The notes under the pieces are model-generated. The model was given only the letters and a program-made list of their open reading frames with translations, was not told where the DNA came from and made no database searches. From Burkholderiales bacterium (lineage in GTDB: Bacteria; Pseudomonadota; Gammaproteobacteria; Burkholderiales; Burkholderiaceae_C): a stretch of DNA of 64,000 bases. The stretch lies in assembly GCA_003963075.1 (NCBI GenBank), contig RXJV01000012.1, positions 41,126-105,125 on the forward strand, written 5' to 3'. Position 1 is the stretch's first letter; each line of letters opens with the position of its first letter. The translations under genes and the position numbers were made by a program. Below are positions 24,325 through 33,336 of this stretch, piece by piece.

Positions 24325-25314
24325 TGACCGTGGCGCCCGGCCGAAATTCTCCCGATAGGCCCGCGGCGCCAGCCCCAGCCGGGCCTGGAAGTGATGCCGC
24401 AGCGCCTGCACGCTGCCAAAGCCGGCCTCGGCCGCGACCCGCTCGATGGGCAGGCTGCTCGCCTCCAGCAGCCGCTGCGCCTCGGCCACGCGCTCGGCGA
24501 TCAGCCAGTCGCCCGGCGGCTGACCGGTCGCCTCGCTGAAGCGGCGCAGCAGCGTGCGCGGGCTCATCGCCGCCGCGCCGGCCATGCGGTCCAGCGTCCA
24601 CGGCGCGGCCAGGTCGGCACGCACCCGTTCCATCAGCCCGGCGAGTCGGTTCACGCGGTCGCGCGGCACGGGCCGCTCGATGAACTGGGCCTGGCCGCCG
24701 CCGCGGTGGGGTGGCATCACAAGGCGGCGCGCCACGCTGTTGGCGGCTTCCACGCCGAAGTCCTGACGCACCAGATGCAGCATCAAATCGATGCCCGCCG
24801 CGCTGCCGGCCGACGTGAACACGCGGTCCGCCCCGACATAGAGCACGCCGGCATCGACCTCGATGGCCGGGTGGCGCTCGCGCAGCCGGTCGGCGTAGCG
24901 CCAGTGCGTGGCCGCACGGCGGCCGTCGAGCAGGCCGGTGGCGGCCAGCACAAAGGCGCCCGAGCAGATCGACGCGAGGCGTGCGCCGCGCTGCCAGGCC
25001 TGCCGGAGCCGGCGGGCGAGGGCGTCGGGCACCGGCACATCGGCGCCCTTCCAGCCCGCCATCACGATGAGGTCGGCCTGCTCCAGCAACCCGGGGTCGC
25101 CCGCGCTGGTCACGGTCAGCCCACCCTGGGCGCGCAGCGGGCCGGGGTCGATGGGCACGCTGGCGAAGCGGTACCAGCCCGGGCCCATCTCGGGCCGCGC
25201 CAGGGCGAAGACCTCGGCCACGATGGCGAACTCGAAGATGGCCATGCCGTCGTAGACCGGCGCCACCACGAGCGGCCCCGTGGTGCTTGGCGTGATCTTG
25301 TCGATCTTGGTCAT
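24259..25314 (-). CDS. GlxA family transcriptional regulator (PfpI-like plus AraC HTH)
   Basis: A 351-aa regulator starting at ATG 25314 (MTKIDKITPSTTGPLVVAPV). The N-terminal half is a DJ-1/PfpI domain with ICSGAFVLAATGLLDGRRAATHW; the nucleophile-position Cys is present but such domains in regulators are usually ligand sensors. The C-terminal half (about 225-325) has two AraC helix-turn-helix units: WTLDRMAGAAAMSPRTLLRRF and RVAAEAGFGSVQALRHHF. It is divergent from a rhodanese gene, a plausible target. Confidence 0.9.
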   Translation of the reverse strand: MTKIDKITPSTTGPLVVAPVYDGMAIFEFAIVAEVFALARPEMGPGWYRFASVPIDPGPLRAQGGLTVTSAGDPGLLEQADLIVMAGWKGADVPVPDALARRLRQAWQRGARLASICSGAFVLAATGLLDGRRAATHWRYADRLRERHPAIEVDAGVLYVGADRVFTSAGSAAGIDLMLHLVRQDFGVEAANSVARRLVMPPHRGGGQAQFIERPVPRDRVNRLAGLMERVRADLAAPWTLDRMAGAAAMSPRTLLRRFSEATGQPPGDWLIAERVAEAQRLLEASSLPIERVAAEAGFGSVQALRHHFQARLGLAPRAYRENFGRAPRSSVPSAVVDEPVDPVKQTAHRA

Positions 25315-25377
25315 TGGCGCCAATTGTCGCGGACGGTGCGCGCGCCGACCATGGGACACCTGTTCATGGAGCCCAAC

Positions 25378-25785
25378 ATGCCATCAGCCGTCACCGCCGT
25401 CCCCGCCGCCCCTGCCGCCGAAGCCGAAGCCCACTTCGCCGCCGAGTTCCGGTTCGAAACCGATTGCTGGGATGTGCACGACGCCCTCGCCAGCGGCGCG
25501 CCCGACTTCGTGCTGCTGGACGTGCGCTCGCCCGCGCTGTATGCGCGCGGCCATGTGCCCGGCGCCCTCCACTTCCCGCACGGCAAGCTGGTCGAAAGCA
25601 AGCTGGCCGAATGGCCGCTGGACACGCTGTTCGTGACCTACTGCGCCGGCCCGCATTGCAACGGTGCGGCCCGCGGTGCGCTGCGGCTCGCGAAGCTGGG
25701 CCGTCCGGTGAAGATCATGGCCGGCGGCATCACCGGCTGGCTGGACGAGGGCTTCGCGCTCGCACAGGGCCCGCTGAGCGCCTGA
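25378..25785 (+). CDS. Rhodanese-like domain protein
   Basis: A 135-aa single-domain sulfurtransferase. The start ATG 25378 has GGAG 7 nt upstream; in-frame starts at 25351 and 25366 are possible. LLDVRSPALYARGHVPGALH gives the rhodanese fold and the catalytic loop is CAGPHCNGA, with C89 as the active cysteine. Role unknown. It is divergent from the GlxA-type regulator gene with a 63-nt gap, and is likely controlled by it (inference). Confidence 0.87.
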   Translation: MPSAVTAVPAAPAAEAEAHFAAEFRFETDCWDVHDALASGAPDFVLLDVRSPALYARGHVPGALHFPHGKLVESKLAEWPLDTLFVTYCAGPHCNGAARGALRLAKLGRPVKIMAGGITGWLDEGFALAQGPLSA

Positions 25786-25835
25786 CGCGGCCGCGCGCGG
25801 CGCCGGCTGGGTGGCCGGCCGGCTAGCATGCCGGC

Positions 25836-28061
25836 ATGAACACTTGCTTTCTGCGCACGCCCCTGGCCGTGCTGGCGCTGTCGCTGCTGGGCGGCGCAGC
25901 CGCCGCCGCCGATCTCAGCCTCGAACGCATCCATGCCGATCCACCGCTCGCCGGCCGGTTGCCGCGCCAGGCCGAGGTTTCGCCCGGTGGCCAGTGGGTC
26001 AGCTTTCTGCGGCCCTCGCAGGCCGACAGCGAGGTGCTGGAGCTCTGGGCCCAGCCCAGTGACGGCGGCGAGCCGCGCAAGCTCGTGGCCGCGGCCGATC
26101 TGCTGGGCGGCGCCGAGCAACGGCTCAGCGAGGCCGAAAAAATGGCGCTGGAGCGCCGGCGCATCAGCCAGCGCGGCATCACCGGCTACCAGTGGTGCGG
26201 CAGCGACGACCGCGCGCTGCTCTTCCCGCTGTCCGGCGACCTCTATCTGGTGCGGCTGACGGCCGGTGGCCCGCAGGCCCAAAAGCTCGCCCTGCCGCCG
26301 GGCTCGCCCAAGCTGGAGGCGCGCTGCAACCCCAACGGCAAGTCACTGGCCTATGTGCAGGATGGCAACCTCTTTTCGCTGCCGCTGACCGACGGGGCCA
26401 AGCCAACGCCGCTGACCCGCGACGGCAGCGCCACCGTCAGCTGGGGGTTGGCCGAATTCGCCGCCGCCGAGGAACTGGCGCGTCAGCGCGGCTATTGGTG
26501 GTCCAAGGACGGCCGCTCGCTGCTGGCCCTGCGGGTGGATGAGTCCGGTGTGGCCGTCAAGACCCGTGCCCAGATCTTTGCCGACCGCACCGCGCTGACG
26601 GAACAGCGCTATCCGGCTGCCGGCGAGGCCAATGCCAGGCTGGCGGCCTTCGTGATCGACGCCAGCACCGGTGCCCAGCGCGAGCTGCCGCTGCCGGCTG
26701 GCACCGAGTACATCGCCCGTGCCGGCTGGTTCGCCGACGGCACACCCTGGCTGCAGTCGTTCACGCGCGACCAGACCCGGCTGACGCTGACCGAGTACAA
26801 GCCGGGCGCCGCGCCGCATGACATCACCGTCGAGACCGACCCCGCCTGGGTCGAGGTGCATGACGACCTGATCGAGACGCCGCGTGGCCTGCTCTGGTCA
26901 AGTGAGGCCTCGGGCCGGCGCCAGCTGCTGCTGATCGACCGCCGCAGCGGCGCGCGCACGCCGCTGACCCAGCAGCCCGAGCCGGTGGCGCATGCGATCT
27001 GTGCCGATGCGCAGCAGGTGGTGTTCGCCGCCGCCGGCGATGTCGGCAAGGCCCAGGAGCTCTACGCCCAGCCCTTGGCCGGAGGCCCGGCCCGGCTGCT
27101 GCCCGGTGCCGGCAGCCGCCAGTGGCGGGATGCCAAGGCAGACAGCGGCTGCACCCGGCTGCTGGTGACACGCTCGGCCTGGGGCTTGCCGCCGCGGCTG
27201 GAGCTGCGCCGCCTCGGTCAGGACGCTGCGATCGCGCTGGCCGGCGACCCGCCCTCGCAGGATCTTCCGGCCTACACCAACACGCCGCTCGCGCTGGCGC
27301 TGACGGCGGCTGACGGCCGCACGCCGCTGAATGCCTTTTTCTTCCCGGCGCAGCAGCGCCGCGACGGCAAGCAACAGCCGGTGATCGTGATGGCCTACGG
27401 CGGCCCCGGCGCGTCGACGGTCAGCTGGGCCTGGGGCCGTGACATGCCCCGGATCGCCTACTGGCAGCAGCGCGGCTATGGCGTGCTGACGCTGGACACG
27501 CGCGGCATGCAGCACCGCGACCGTGAGTTCACGCGCGCCCACCACCGTGCCTTCGGCAAGAACGAGGTGGCCGACCTGTTCGCCGCGGTGCGCGAGCTGC
27601 CCCGCCGCGTGCCCGGCGTCGACCCGGCACGCATCGGCTTCTTCGGCTGGAGCTACGGCGGCTTCCTCGCCGCCCGCGCGGTGCTGGATGCGGACACCCC
27701 GTTTGCGGCCTCGGTCGCCGTCGCCCCGGTCACCGACTGGACGCTGTACGACACCGTCTACACCGAGCGCTACCTCGGCATGCCGGACGGCGGCAAGGCC
27801 GAGACCTATGCCCGTGCCCACCTGCCGTCGCGTGCGGCGCTGCTGAACCGGCCGCTGCTGCTGGTGCATGGCACGGCAGATGACAACGTGCTGTTCGAGC
27901 ACACGCTGCGCCTGGTCGAAGCCCTGCAGACCGCGGGCAAGACCTTCGACCTGCAGATCTACCCGGGCAAGGCGCATGGCATCGCCGGTCGGGCGGCGCA
28001 GCTGCATCTCTACCGCACCATGGACGCCTTTTTCGACCAGCATCTGCAGCCGTCGCGTTGA
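25836..28061 (+). CDS. Prolyl oligopeptidase (S9) family, DPP IV-like secreted peptidase
   Basis: A 741-aa exported serine peptidase. The N-terminus carries a Sec signal (VLALSLLGGAAAAADLSLE). A long beta-propeller (about 30-490) with NGKSLAYVQDGNLF-like blades precedes an alpha/beta hydrolase domain. Catalytic triad: S606 in GWSYGGF, D682/D683 in GTADDNVLF, H714 in KAHGIAG. EFAAAEELARQRGYWWSKDG matches the DPP IV double-Glu region (substrate N-terminus). It is therefore likely a dipeptidyl peptidase releasing X-Pro or X-Ala in the periplasm or outside the cell. Confidence 0.92.
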   Translation: MNTCFLRTPLAVLALSLLGGAAAAADLSLERIHADPPLAGRLPRQAEVSPGGQWVSFLRPSQADSEVLELWAQPSDGGEPRKLVAAADLLGGAEQRLSEAEKMALERRRISQRGITGYQWCGSDDRALLFPLSGDLYLVRLTAGGPQAQKLALPPGSPKLEARCNPNGKSLAYVQDGNLFSLPLTDGAKPTPLTRDGSATVSWGLAEFAAAEELARQRGYWWSKDGRSLLALRVDESGVAVKTRAQIFADRTALTEQRYPAAGEANARLAAFVIDASTGAQRELPLPAGTEYIARAGWFADGTPWLQSFTRDQTRLTLTEYKPGAAPHDITVETDPAWVEVHDDLIETPRGLLWSSEASGRRQLLLIDRRSGARTPLTQQPEPVAHAICADAQQVVFAAAGDVGKAQELYAQPLAGGPARLLPGAGSRQWRDAKADSGCTRLLVTRSAWGLPPRLELRRLGQDAAIALAGDPPSQDLPAYTNTPLALALTAADGRTPLNAFFFPAQQRRDGKQQPVIVMAYGGPGASTVSWAWGRDMPRIAYWQQRGYGVLTLDTRGMQHRDREFTRAHHRAFGKNEVADLFAAVRELPRRVPGVDPARIGFFGWSYGGFLAARAVLDADTPFAASVAVAPVTDWTLYDTVYTERYLGMPDGGKAETYARAHLPSRAALLNRPLLLVHGTADDNVLFEHTLRLVEALQTAGKTFDLQIYPGKAHGIAGRAAQLHLYRTMDAFFDQHLQPSR

Positions 28062-28194
28062 ACGCGCGGCTGCGGTATCGGCAGCTCGTGCTCCGCCGCA
28101 GCGCCGTGGAGCGAGCGGCGGGCCGGCGGCCCTAGGATAGTCAGATGTCGTTGCGGTCGCGAACGGCGCAGCCAGCAGCCCTGCGGAGGCACTC

Positions 28195-29739
28195 ATGCAG
28201 TTTCATCGGCTCCAAGTAGCCACCAAGTTGTGGTTGTTCATCGGCCTGATGGTGACCGGCATCGTGCTGGTGGCAGCGCTCGGGCTGGCGCGAAGTTCGC
28301 GCATTCTCGGTGAGGGACGCGCCCGGCTTGAGATGTCGTCGGAACTGCTGCAGGTGGCGTCGCAATGGAAGGGGCTGACCCAGACCAATTCCGTGCGCAA
28401 CCATGCACTGATGCTCAGCAGCGACCCGGCGCTGGCGGCGGCCTTCAAGGCGGACATCGACAAGACCACCGCAGAGATCGGCGAGCTGCAGAAGCGGCTG
28501 GAGGCGCTGCCGCTGTCAGACGCAGACCGGGAGCAGCTCAAGAAGATCGCGGCCCTGCGCAGCCAGGTGATCGATATCCGCAAGCGGGCGCGGGCCGCAC
28601 GCGATGCCGGCAAGGCCGAGGAGGCCCAGTCCCTGCTCGAGACCAGCTACCTGCCCACGATGAAGAGCTATCTGGAGGCGCAGGACGAGCTGGTGCAGAC
28701 GCAAAAGCGCCGCATCGCCGAAGACCAGGCCAGCACCGAGAGCCAACGGGTCGCCAACCTGACCTGGATGCTGGTCGGCTTGGGCGTCATCGTCGCAGCC
28801 ATCCTGGCCGGCACCGCCGCGCTGGTGAGGTCCATCCGCGACCCGCTGCGCGAGGCCGACGCGCTGGCCGCCCGCATCGCTGCCGGCGACCTCAGCGGCG
28901 AAATCCGCACCGACCGCAGCGACGAGTTCGGCAGCCTGCTGCGCTCGCTCGGCAGGATGAGCGAGTCGCTGGCGCGCATGGTCGGTCAGGTGCGCGGCAG
29001 CACCGACAGCATCGCCACCGGCAGCACCGAGATCGCCACCGGCAACAACGACCTGGCCCAGCGTACCGAACAGACGTCGAGCGACCTGCAGGCCACGGCG
29101 TCCGAGATGGACCAGCTGACCCGGACCGTGCAGCAGAGCGCCGAGAACGCGCGCCAGGCCAGCGCGCTGGCGGCCAATGCCTCGCTGGTGGCCGAGCGCG
29201 GCGGCCAGGTGGTGCGCCAGGTGGTGACCACGATGGAGGACATCAACAGCAGCAGCCGCAAGATCGGCGACATCATCGGCGTCATCGACGGCATTGCCTT
29301 CCAGACCAATATCCTCGCCCTCAACGCCGCGGTCGAGGCCGCCCGCGCCGGGGAGCAGGGCCGCGGCTTCGCCGTGGTGGCTTCCGAGGTGCGCAGCCTG
29401 GCCCAGCGCAGCGCCGATGCGGCCAAGGAGATCAAGACGCTGATCGGCAGCTCCGTCGACAAGGTCGAGTCCGGCACACGCCTGGTCTCCGAGGCCGGCA
29501 GCACCATGGACGACATCGTGCAGTCGGTTCGCCGTGTGACGGACATGATTGCCGAGATCACCGCGACGGCCGCCGGCCAGAGCGCGGGCATCGCCAGCGT
29601 CAACCAGGCGGTCACCAAGCTGGACCAGATGACCCAGCAGAACGCGGCGCTGGTCGAGCAGAGCGCCGCTGCCGCCGAGAGCCTGCGCGAGCAGGCAGCG
29701 CAACTGGCGCAGGCCGTGTCGGCCTTCCGCATCCGATGA
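28195..29739 (+). CDS. Methyl-accepting chemotaxis protein
   Basis: A 514-aa chemoreceptor. Transmembrane helices at about 13-33 and 190-212 flank a helical periplasmic domain rich in [13 protein letters not shown] charged residues. A HAMP domain ([20 protein letters not shown]) and a signalling domain with [20 protein letters not shown] follow. No C-terminal tether; it ends SAFRIR. The gene is monocistronic or paired with yciH, which starts 16 nt later. Confidence 0.95.
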   Translation: MQFHRLQVATKLWLFIGLMVTGIVLVAALGLARSSRILGEGRARLEMSSELLQVASQWKGLTQTNSVRNHALMLSSDPALAAAFKADIDKTTAEIGELQKRLEALPLSDADREQLKKIAALRSQVIDIRKRARAARDAGKAEEAQSLLETSYLPTMKSYLEAQDELVQTQKRRIAEDQASTESQRVANLTWMLVGLGVIVAAILAGTAALVRSIRDPLREADALAARIAAGDLSGEIRTDRSDEFGSLLRSLGRMSESLARMVGQVRGSTDSIATGSTEIATGNNDLAQRTEQTSSDLQATASEMDQLTRTVQQSAENARQASALAANASLVAERGGQVVRQVVTTMEDINSSSRKIGDIIGVIDGIAFQTNILALNAAVEAARAGEQGRGFAVVASEVRSLAQRSADAAKEIKTLIGSSVDKVESGTRLVSEAGSTMDDIVQSVRRVTDMIAEITATAAGQSAGIASVNQAVTKLDQMTQQNAALVEQSAAAAESLREQAAQLAQAVSAFRIR

Positions 29740-29755
29740 GGTGCATGCGGGAGCC

Positions 29756-30106
29756 ATGAGCAGCCGCCTCGTCTACTCCACCGACTTCGGACGCGCCTGC
29801 GCGGGCTGTGGCAAGCCCGCTGCGCAATGCGTCTGCAAGGCCAAGGCGAGGCCTGCGGGCGACGGCATCGTGCACGTGCGCCGCGAGACGGCGGGCCGCA
29901 AGGGCAAGGGTGTGACCACCATCCTGGGCCTGCCGCTGGACGATGCGGCGCTGGCCACGCTGGCCAAGCAGCTCAAGGCCGCCTGCGGCAGCGGCGGCAC
30001 TGTCAAGGACGGCGTCGTCGAGATCCAGGGCGACCACCTCGACAAGGTGTTGGCCTGGCTCAAGGCGCGGCCCGAGGGCTGGACCGTCAAGCGCGCCGGC
30101 GGTTGA
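29756..30106 (+). CDS. yciH: Translation initiation factor SUI1 family protein (YciH)
   Basis: A 116-aa homologue of eIF1. ATG 29756 (MSSRLVYSTDFGRACAGCGK) follows a GGGAG site. There is an N-terminal Cys cluster (CAGC...CVC, a zinc-ribbon-like element) and a SUI1 domain with VRRETAGRKGKGVTTILGLP and CGSGGTVKDGVVEIQGDHLD. Bacterial YciH binds the 30S subunit and affects initiation fidelity. Confidence 0.92.
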   Translation: MSSRLVYSTDFGRACAGCGKPAAQCVCKAKARPAGDGIVHVRRETAGRKGKGVTTILGLPLDDAALATLAKQLKAACGSGGTVKDGVVEIQGDHLDKVLAWLKARPEGWTVKRAGG

Positions 30107-30205
30107 CGGGAAAATTTACGAACTCTGGTGAGTTCCGTGAAAACCTGATGTCGCACCGTCATCCGGGACCGCTACATTCGCGGCCGTCAAATGGGAGGAC
30201 GGAAG

Positions 30206-30913
30206 ATGAAAAAGACTCTGCGTGCACTGCTTGCCTGTGCACTCGCATGTGCGTCCACTCTGGCCGCGGCTGCGGCCGAAGCAGAAAAGCACTTTGCGCC
30301 GGGCTTCGTCGCACTTCCGCAGGCGGCCAAGCTGGTCGTCATGCCCGTGGATGTGGAGCTCTATTCCCTCTCCGCAGGCGGCGTGCCCGAGCCCAAGGCA
30401 GACTGGACGGCCAGCGCGCAGAAGCACATGAAGGCCGAATTGGTGCGGCGCACGCAGTCGCTCGGCCTGACGGCCCAACTCATGGACGACAAGGCGGCCG
30501 ACGAATTCGCTGAGCCGATGGCCCTGCACGCCGCCGTAGCGCGCTCAATCGCGCTGCACCATGCCACCGGCGGCGCGTGGTCGCTGCCGACCAAGGGTGG
30601 CAAGCTGGATTGGAGCTTCGACGATGCGTTGCGCGACCTTCAGGCCAGGAGCGGCGCCGACTACGGCCTGTTCATCTGGGTGCGCGACAGCTATGCCAGC
30701 GCCGAGCGCAAGCTGGCCATGGTCGGCCTGGCCCTGCTGGGCGTCGGCCTGACCGGGGGCATGCAGATGGGCTATGCGTCCCTGGTCGACCTGAACAGCG
30801 GCAAGGTGCTGTGGTTCAACCGGCTGGCCCGCGGCAGTGGCGACCTGCGCGAAGCGAAGGAAGCCGCCGAATCTATTGACGTGCTGCTGACGGGTTTCCC
30901 CAAGCCGCAATGA
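30206..30913 (+). CDS. Secreted protein of unknown function
   Basis: A 235-aa exported protein starting at ATG 30206 after GGAGG. The signal peptide is clear (KKTLRALLACALACASTLAA). No domain was recognised. Motifs to note: AKLVVMPVDVELYSLSAGGV near residue 45, a second hydrophobic segment (VGLALLGVGLTGGMQMGYAS, about 175-195), and a NSGKVLWFNRLARGSGDLRE-type end. It overlaps the M48 protease gene (ATGA) and is followed by a lipoprotein gene, so it probably works in the envelope. Confidence 0.7.
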   Translation: MKKTLRALLACALACASTLAAAAAEAEKHFAPGFVALPQAAKLVVMPVDVELYSLSAGGVPEPKADWTASAQKHMKAELVRRTQSLGLTAQLMDDKAADEFAEPMALHAAVARSIALHHATGGAWSLPTKGGKLDWSFDDALRDLQARSGADYGLFIWVRDSYASAERKLAMVGLALLGVGLTGGMQMGYASLVDLNSGKVLWFNRLARGSGDLREAKEAAESIDVLLTGFPKPQ

Positions 30914-32055
30914 AGCGCCGTGCGCTGATCGGCTGTGCTCAGTGCCTGGCCCTGTCCGGCCTGCTCGGCCCGGCCGCGAGCCGCGCGCAGGGCAGTTGGC
31001 TCGCTCCGCCGCGCTTCGAGCGCCCCGACGTGGCCACCGACGAGGGCGGCCTGTGGGCCATGATGGACCGCGAGGAGACGAGGCTGCGCCGCAGCCCCTT
31101 CCTGGTGCGCGATGCGGCCCTGCAGAAATACCTGCAGGACATGGCCTGCAAGCTGGCCGGCAGCCACTGCCCCGACGTGCGCGTCTATCCGGTGCGCACC
31201 CCGTTCTTCAACGCCAGCATGGCGCCCAACGGCATGATGCAGGTCTGGACCGGCCTGCTGCTGCGCGTGGACAACGAGGCCCAGCTGGCCGCCGTCATTG
31301 GCCATGAGATCGGCCACTACATGCAGCGCCACACGCTGGAGCGCCTGCGGGACGTGAAGTCGCGCTCGGCCTTCGGCATGTTCTTGGGTATGTTCGGCCT
31401 GGTCGGCCTGGTGGGCCAAATGGCGACGCTGGCCGGTGCTTTCGGCTTCTCCCGCGACCAGGAGCGTCAGGCCGACCAGATCGGCCTGGCCTTGATGCGC
31501 CAGGCTGGCTACGACACCCACGAGGCGCCCAAGGTCTGGGACAACCTGCGGCTGGAACTGGCGGCAGTGCATGGAGGCGACCCTAGCCTTCGCAACCCCT
31601 TGTTCGCCAGCCACCCGGGTTCCGCGGAGCGTGGTGAGAAGTTGCGCGAATTGTCCGCCGGCGACGAGGCGGGCTATGTCGGCGAGGCCGAGCACCGCCG
31701 CGCGTTGCTCGGCCTTCAGGCGCAGATGCTGGAAGACGAGCTCAAGCGCGGCCAGACCGGCGAAACGCTGGCCTTGCTGGGCCGCCTCATTGAACGTCAA
31801 CCCGAGCGTGCCGACCTGCTTTACAGCCGCGGCGAGGCACGGCGCCTGCGTGCGGCAGACGGCGACCTGGATCAGGCGCTGGCCGACTTCCAGCGAGCCA
31901 TCGCTGTGGGCAGCGAACCAGCAGAGGTCTACCGCTCGCTCGGTTATTTGCTTCGCAGCCGTGACGATGCCGAACATGCCCGTGAAGCCTTCGGGCGCTA
32001 TGTCGAAAAGGCGCCGGCCGCGCCTGACGTGGCGTTGATCAAGAGTTTTCTGTGA
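30910..32055 (+). CDS. M48 family metalloprotease with TPR region (BepA-like)
   Basis: A 381-aa exported zinc protease resembling BepA/YfgC. N-terminal signal (LALSGLLGPAASRAQG, with a twin-arginine-like MKRRAL). The catalytic motif is HEIGHYMQRH (H132, E133, H136), and E185 with D189 in QERQADQIG supplies the third ligand. Residues from about 270 on are TPR-like (LLYSRGEARRLRAADGDLDQ, AEVYRSLGYLLRSRDD). BepA proteases survey outer-membrane protein assembly. It is linked to a secreted protein (4-nt overlap) and a lipoprotein (11-nt gap). Confidence 0.9.
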   Translation: MKRRALIGCAQCLALSGLLGPAASRAQGSWLAPPRFERPDVATDEGGLWAMMDREETRLRRSPFLVRDAALQKYLQDMACKLAGSHCPDVRVYPVRTPFFNASMAPNGMMQVWTGLLLRVDNEAQLAAVIGHEIGHYMQRHTLERLRDVKSRSAFGMFLGMFGLVGLVGQMATLAGAFGFSRDQERQADQIGLALMRQAGYDTHEAPKVWDNLRLELAAVHGGDPSLRNPLFASHPGSAERGEKLRELSAGDEAGYVGEAEHRRALLGLQAQMLEDELKRGQTGETLALLGRLIERQPERADLLYSRGEARRLRAADGDLDQALADFQRAIAVGSEPAEVYRSLGYLLRSRDDAEHAREAFGRYVEKAPAAPDVALIKSFL

Positions 32056-32066
32056 GGAGGAACCCC

Positions 32067-32657
32067 ATGAAAAAGAACATCCGTGCCCGTCTGGCGATGC
32101 TGGCTTTCAGCCTGCTGCTGGCGGCCTGTGCCGCACCCGTCACTCGCGTGGAGGTTGGCGAAGTGACCGTCGGCAAGCGCATGGCCGTCAAGGTCGATGC
32201 TGCCTGGAACCAGTTCGGCGGCGGGCTGACGGCCGGCATCCCGACCTGGACGATGGAAGGCATCACCATCGATGCGCTGCGCTTCTACACGGACGTCAAA
32301 GATGGCCAGACTTTCGGCCCGGCCAATCCGCCCAAGGGGCGCCAGCCGCTGATCTTCAAGGCCGCCATGCAGCCGGCCGACATCGTGGCGCTTTTCCAGT
32401 CCTTGCAGACCCAGGATGGCTCCAGCTTCACGCTGGACAAGCTGGAGCCGACGGAGTTCCTCGGCGGCACGGGCTTCCGTTTTGAATATTCGACGATCCG
32501 CAAGGTCGACGAAGTCCCGCTCAAGGGCGTGGCCTATGGGCGCGTGAGGGATGGCGAACTTTTTCTGGTCAGCTACAGCGCCCCGCGCCTGGTCTTCTTC
32601 CCGCGCTATCAGTCGCGGGTGGAGAGCCTGATTCGGAGCGTCAGCCTACGGGGCTGA
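32067..32657 (+). CDS. Lipoprotein of unknown function
   Basis: A 196-aa outer-membrane-type lipoprotein: the signal ends in a lipobox LLLAAC (Cys about residue 20), preceded by KKNIRARLAML. ATG 32067 follows GAGGAGG. The mature part begins AAPVTRVEVGEVTVGKRMAV and contains a DALRFYTDVKDGQTF segment and a C-terminal SYSAPRLVFFPRYQSRVES. No family recognised. Same operon as the M48 protease. Confidence 0.75.
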   Translation: MKKNIRARLAMLAFSLLLAACAAPVTRVEVGEVTVGKRMAVKVDAAWNQFGGGLTAGIPTWTMEGITIDALRFYTDVKDGQTFGPANPPKGRQPLIFKAAMQPADIVALFQSLQTQDGSSFTLDKLEPTEFLGGTGFRFEYSTIRKVDEVPLKGVAYGRVRDGELFLVSYSAPRLVFFPRYQSRVESLIRSVSLRG

Positions 32658-32661
32658 GCAC

Positions 32662-33180
32662 TTACTGCGCTCGCTGCCGGGCCTTCTCGCGGGCCATGTA
32701 GTTGGCCTCAGCCTGGACGCGTTCGCGCTGAACGCGGGCCTCGCGCGTCTCCCAGTCGCCGCAGTGGAAATACGAGCCGCCGAACAGCCAGCCGATCAGG
32801 CTGGAGTTGTCCATCGCGAGACCTTCGCCGGCGGTGCACACCATGGCGGCCTTGGAGCTGCTTTGCTCGGCGAGCGCCTCCTGCACCAGCATCGACCGGG
32901 ACATCAGCACCGCGGCGGGCATGCCCACCGCCAGCAGCACGCCCCCGATCACCACGCCCTTGGCCCAGCGCGGCAGGTTGTCTGAAGCGGGCGCGGCGGC
33001 CACGGCCGACCGCGCGGGCGCTGCCGTCTGGGCGGTGGATGGGCCCGGCCGCGTCAGCGGCAGCGTGGCGGGGAACGTGGCCGCCTCGCTCGCCGTGCCG
33101 GTGCGGCGGCTGCTGCCCGCGCCGCTCAGCAGGCGGGGCTGGGCGGGTGCGTTCGTGGTGGGAGCAGGCGCGTCCGGCAT
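32662..33180 (-). CDS. Hypothetical single-pass membrane protein
   Basis: A 172-aa protein, with ATG 33180 (MPDAPAPTTNAPAQPRLLSG) chosen. The N-terminal about 70 residues are Ala/Pro/Thr-rich and probably disordered; one transmembrane helix follows (WAKGVVIGGVLLAVGMPAAV, about 70-90). The C-terminal part has two cysteines (MVCTAGEG, YFHCGDWETR) that could form a disulfide, and a charged helix. No signal peptide, no family recognised. Convergent with the lipoprotein gene by 4 nt. Confidence 0.6.
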   Translation of the reverse strand: MPDAPAPTTNAPAQPRLLSGAGSSRRTGTASEAATFPATLPLTRPGPSTAQTAAPARSAVAAAPASDNLPRWAKGVVIGGVLLAVGMPAAVLMSRSMLVQEALAEQSSSKAAMVCTAGEGLAMDNSSLIGWLFGGSYFHCGDWETREARVQRERVQAEANYMAREKARQRAQ

Positions 33181-33336
33181 GGCGTTCTCAGAAGGGCACG
33201 GGCATGCTAGGAGTGGCCTGTCGGACCATGCTGTGACCAATTGAAAGTGCCTGCGGCAGCCGGCGATGCTTCGTGCGGTATGTCACAGGTGGGTCCGGTG
33301 CCCAAGCGCCTTCGGCCGGGCCGCGACAATCGGGCG

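Noticed and set aside
28062..28194. Sigma-28 promoter for the second MCP
   Set aside because: No GCCGATAA-like box at the proper distance was found.
30120..30135. GAACTC-TGGT-GAGTTC hairpin as terminator of yciH
   Set aside because: Only 6 bp and no T-run.
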